Positions 4,125-6,012 of a DNA stretch of 6,012 nt are shown in pieces (position 1 is the first letter of the stretch; each line of letters opens with the position of its first letter). Location of the stretch: positions 1-6,012 of the forward strand of contig CAJONM010000191.1 in assembly GCA_905235885.1 (NCBI GenBank), read 5' to 3'. Both the position numbers and the translations under genes were made by a program. Under the pieces are notes generated by a model. The model saw only the letters and a list, made by a program, of their open reading frames with translations, made no database searches and was not told where the DNA came from. The DNA comes from an uncultured Clostridia bacterium. GTDB taxonomy: Bacteria > Bacillota > Clostridia > UBA1381.

Positions 4125-6012
4125 TTAAACACGCTCTACGCCCAGTGAAACATTCTCGCCGTTGATGCTCCATTCCTTGGACGCGGCACAGTCGCAGCCG
4201 CAAAGAATGTCATCGGCAAGCACCTGTCCTTTGATATATGAGGCGTTGTCCGTCAGTATTTTTGCGATCCTGTCGTTGCCGGAGGCGTATACCTTTATGT
4301 GATCCATGACCTCAAAGCCCGACTCCTTACGCATATTCTGAAGCTTAGATACAAGCTCTCTTACAAAGCCTTCCTCTATAAGCTCGTCATTGAGCTTTGT
4401 TTCGAGAACGACCGTTACCTCGCCGTCCTGATCGGTCACATAATCGTCGGATTTAACGGTCTCTATCAAGAGATCGTCCGGCGCGAGAGCCTCGTCGGTG
4501 CCGTTTACCGAGATCGTCAGCGCGCCGCTTTCGGTAAGCTCGCGCATTGCCGCTGCGCCGTCAATATTTGCAAGTATTTCGCGAACGGTGTTTATATCCT
4601 TTCCGAACCGCCTGCCGAGCGTTTTCAGCTGCGGCTTGAAGCTGTATGAGGCGAACTGCGACACATCATCTGTAAACTCGACATTCTTTACATTCAGCTC
4701 CGCCTTTATGATAGCCTTATAGAACGCATCAAGCCCCGCCTTTGCCTTTACATATATGGCGTTGAGCGGCTGGCGGCTCTTTAAGCCGGACGCGTTTCGG
4801 CACGCGCGGCCTAATACGACAATGTCAAGGACTTCCGCCATGCTTTCCTCAAGCTCGCGGTCTATAAATTGGCTGTCGCTCGTCGGGAAGTCGCACAGAT
4901 GAATGCTCTCCGGCGCATCCTTGTCGATCGATCTTACGAGGTTAAGATAAATATCCTCTGTCATAAACGGTATCATCGGCGCCGCCGCCTTGCATATCGT
5001 TACAAGCGATGTATAGAGCGTCATATACGCGTTTATCTTATCCTGACCAAGCTCCTTTGTCCAGAACCGCTGCCGCGACAGGCGAACATACCAGTTGGAC
5101 ATATCGTCAACGAGCTTGTCAAGCACCTTTGTTGTTTCGGTTATCTTGTAATTGGCAAGATTGTCGTCGATCTGAGCCACTGCCGAATTTACGCGCGATA
5201 GCATCCATTTATCCATTACCGACAGCTTGTCATATTCAAGCTTATATTGCGTTGCGTCAAAGCCGTCGATATTGGCGTAGAGGACATAGAACGCGTATGT
5301 GTTCCAGAGCGTGCCCATGAACTTGCGCTGTCCCTCCGTTACCGCCTTATCGTAAAATCTGTTAGGCAGCCATGGCGCCGAATTTGAATAGAAATACCAG
5401 CGAATCGCGTCCGCGCCGTGCGTTTGGAGCGCGTCGAACGGATCTACGGCATTGCCCTTGGATTTGGACATTTTCTGACCGTTTTCGTCCTGAACAAGTC
5501 CCAAAACAATTACATTTTTATACGGCGCTCTGTTAAAGAGTATGGTCGATTCGGCAAGCAGCGAATAGAACCAGCCGCGCGTCTGATCAACAGCCTCGCT
5601 TATAAAGTCGGCAGGGAAATTCTCCTCGAATATCTCTTTGTTTTCAAACGGATAATGCCACTGTGCAAACGGCATTGCACCCGAATCGAACCAGCAGTCT
5701 ATAACCTCCGGAACGCGGCGCATCTCGCCGCCGCAATCGGGGCATTTTATCGTTACCGCGTCAACGAACGGACGATGCAGCTCAATATCATCGGGGCAGT
5801 TGTCCGACATCTCCTTCAGCTCCGCTATCGAGCCGATAACATGGCGTTTGCCACAGGAGCATTCCCACACATTCAGCGGCGTTCCCCAATAGCGATTGCG
5901 GCTTATGCCCCAATCCTGAATATTCTCAAGCCATGAGCCGAAGCGACCCTCGCCGATCGTTTTGGGGATCCAGTTTATGGTCTTGTTGTTTCTTATCATA
6001 TCGTCCTTTACG
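4125..6012 (-). CDS. ileS: Isoleucyl-tRNA synthetase, eukaryotic-like (IleS2) type, C-terminal part (cut by window edge)
   Basis: This enzyme charges tRNA-Ile with isoleucine in the cytoplasm. About 628 codons are visible. The frame stays open to the right edge with V-K-D-D before the first ATG at 5997-5999, so that ATG is internal. Counting from that Met, GEGRFGSWL and WGISRNRYWGTPL (about 17-41) match the catalytic domain after the editing insertion. Two cysteine pairs (C47/C49, C86/C89) may bind zinc. DCWFDSG (101-107) and KMSKS (176-180) are the class I active-site motifs. Residues about 260-350 form the helical anticodon-binding domain (DKWMLSRVNS, NWYVRLSRQRFW). The tail (about 380-624) lacks the zinc finger that ends the E. 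coli type and finishes in an INGENVSLGVERV-like segment, as in the IleS2 group. The HIGH motif and editing domain lie outside the window. Some IleS2 enzymes are less sensitive to mupirocin, but that cannot be judged here. Confidence 0.96.
   Translation of the reverse strand, partial: VKDDMIRNNKTINWIPKTIGEGRFGSWLENIQDWGISRNRYWGTPLNVWECSCGKRHVIGSIAELKEMSDNCPDDIELHRPFVDAVTIKCPDCGGEMRRVPEVIDCWFDSGAMPFAQWHYPFENKEIFEENFPADFISEAVDQTRGWFYSLLAESTILFNRAPYKNVIVLGLVQDENGQKMSKSKGNAVDPFDALQTHGADAIRWYFYSNSAPWLPNRFYDKAVTEGQRKFMGTLWNTYAFYVLYANIDGFDATQYKLEYDKLSVMDKWMLSRVNSAVAQIDDNLANYKITETTKVLDKLVDDMSNWYVRLSRQRFWTKELGQDKINAYMTLYTSLVTICKAAAPMIPFMTEDIYLNLVRSIDKDAPESIHLCDFPTSDSQFIDRELEESMAEVLDIVVLGRACRNASGLKSRQPLNAIYVKAKAGLDAFYKAIIKAELNVKNVEFTDDVSQFASYSFKPQLKTLGRRFGKDINTVREILANIDGAAAMRELTESGALTISVNGTDEALAPDDLLIETVKSDDYVTDQDGEVTVVLETKLNDELIEEGFVRELVSKLQNMRKESGFEVMDHIKVYASGNDRIAKILTDNASYIKGQVLADDILCGCDCAASKEWSINGENVSLGVERV

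Noticed and set aside
5418..5936. Plus-strand open frame of 172 codons opposite ileS
   Set aside because: It is antisense to conserved synthetase motifs including KMSKS and WFDSG, and shows no family resemblance of its own.
5997..5999. ATG at 5997-5999 as the start of ileS
   Set aside because: The frame stays open to the window edge and the residues before it match the family. The protein is far too short from here and would lack the HIGH motif and editing domain.

Overview
The window looks like chromosomal DNA of a low- to mid-GC anaerobic Firmicute of the class Clostridia, probably a gut-type species. This rests on four things seen together: a eukaryotic-like (IleS2-type) isoleucyl-tRNA synthetase, a secreted protein with three C-terminal SLH domains, strong AGGAGG-type ribosome binding sites, and the tail of a clostridial-type large serine recombinase. 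The genus cannot be fixed from the sequence.

Layout, left to right. Positions 1-370 (+) hold the C-terminal end of a large serine recombinase, cut by the left edge. It is more A+T-rich than the rest of the window and is probably the end of an integrated mobile element. A 12-bp hairpin covers its stop codon. About 75 bp further on, reading the opposite way, is an intact tRNA-Leu (anticodon CAA, CCA encoded) at 446-532 with a near-consensus promoter at 549-577. Everything to the right is also on the minus strand: an SLH-domain surface protein (642-2879), glyceraldehyde-3-phosphate dehydrogenase (2955-3968) and the C-terminal two thirds or so of IleRS (4125 to beyond 6012).

Transcription on the minus strand runs ileS, gap, SLH gene, tRNA-Leu. 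Intrinsic terminators separate the units at 4087-4119 (after ileS), 2905-2943 (after gap) and 605-635 (after the SLH gene). gap has its own recognisable promoter, set in a cluster of short direct and inverted repeats. The SLH gene has almost no room for a promoter between the gap terminator and its start codon, so it may depend on read-through or on a promoter at the end of gap. No gap longer than about 160 bases lacks a gene.

The genes do not form one pathway. ileS and the tRNA serve translation, gap serves glycolysis, and the SLH protein belongs to the cell envelope. The most interesting places are the recombinase/tRNA junction, where an element seems to have been inserted just downstream of the tRNA and perhaps into its terminator, and the gap terminator with its tandemly duplicated stem arm. 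I see no clear new defence or RNA system.
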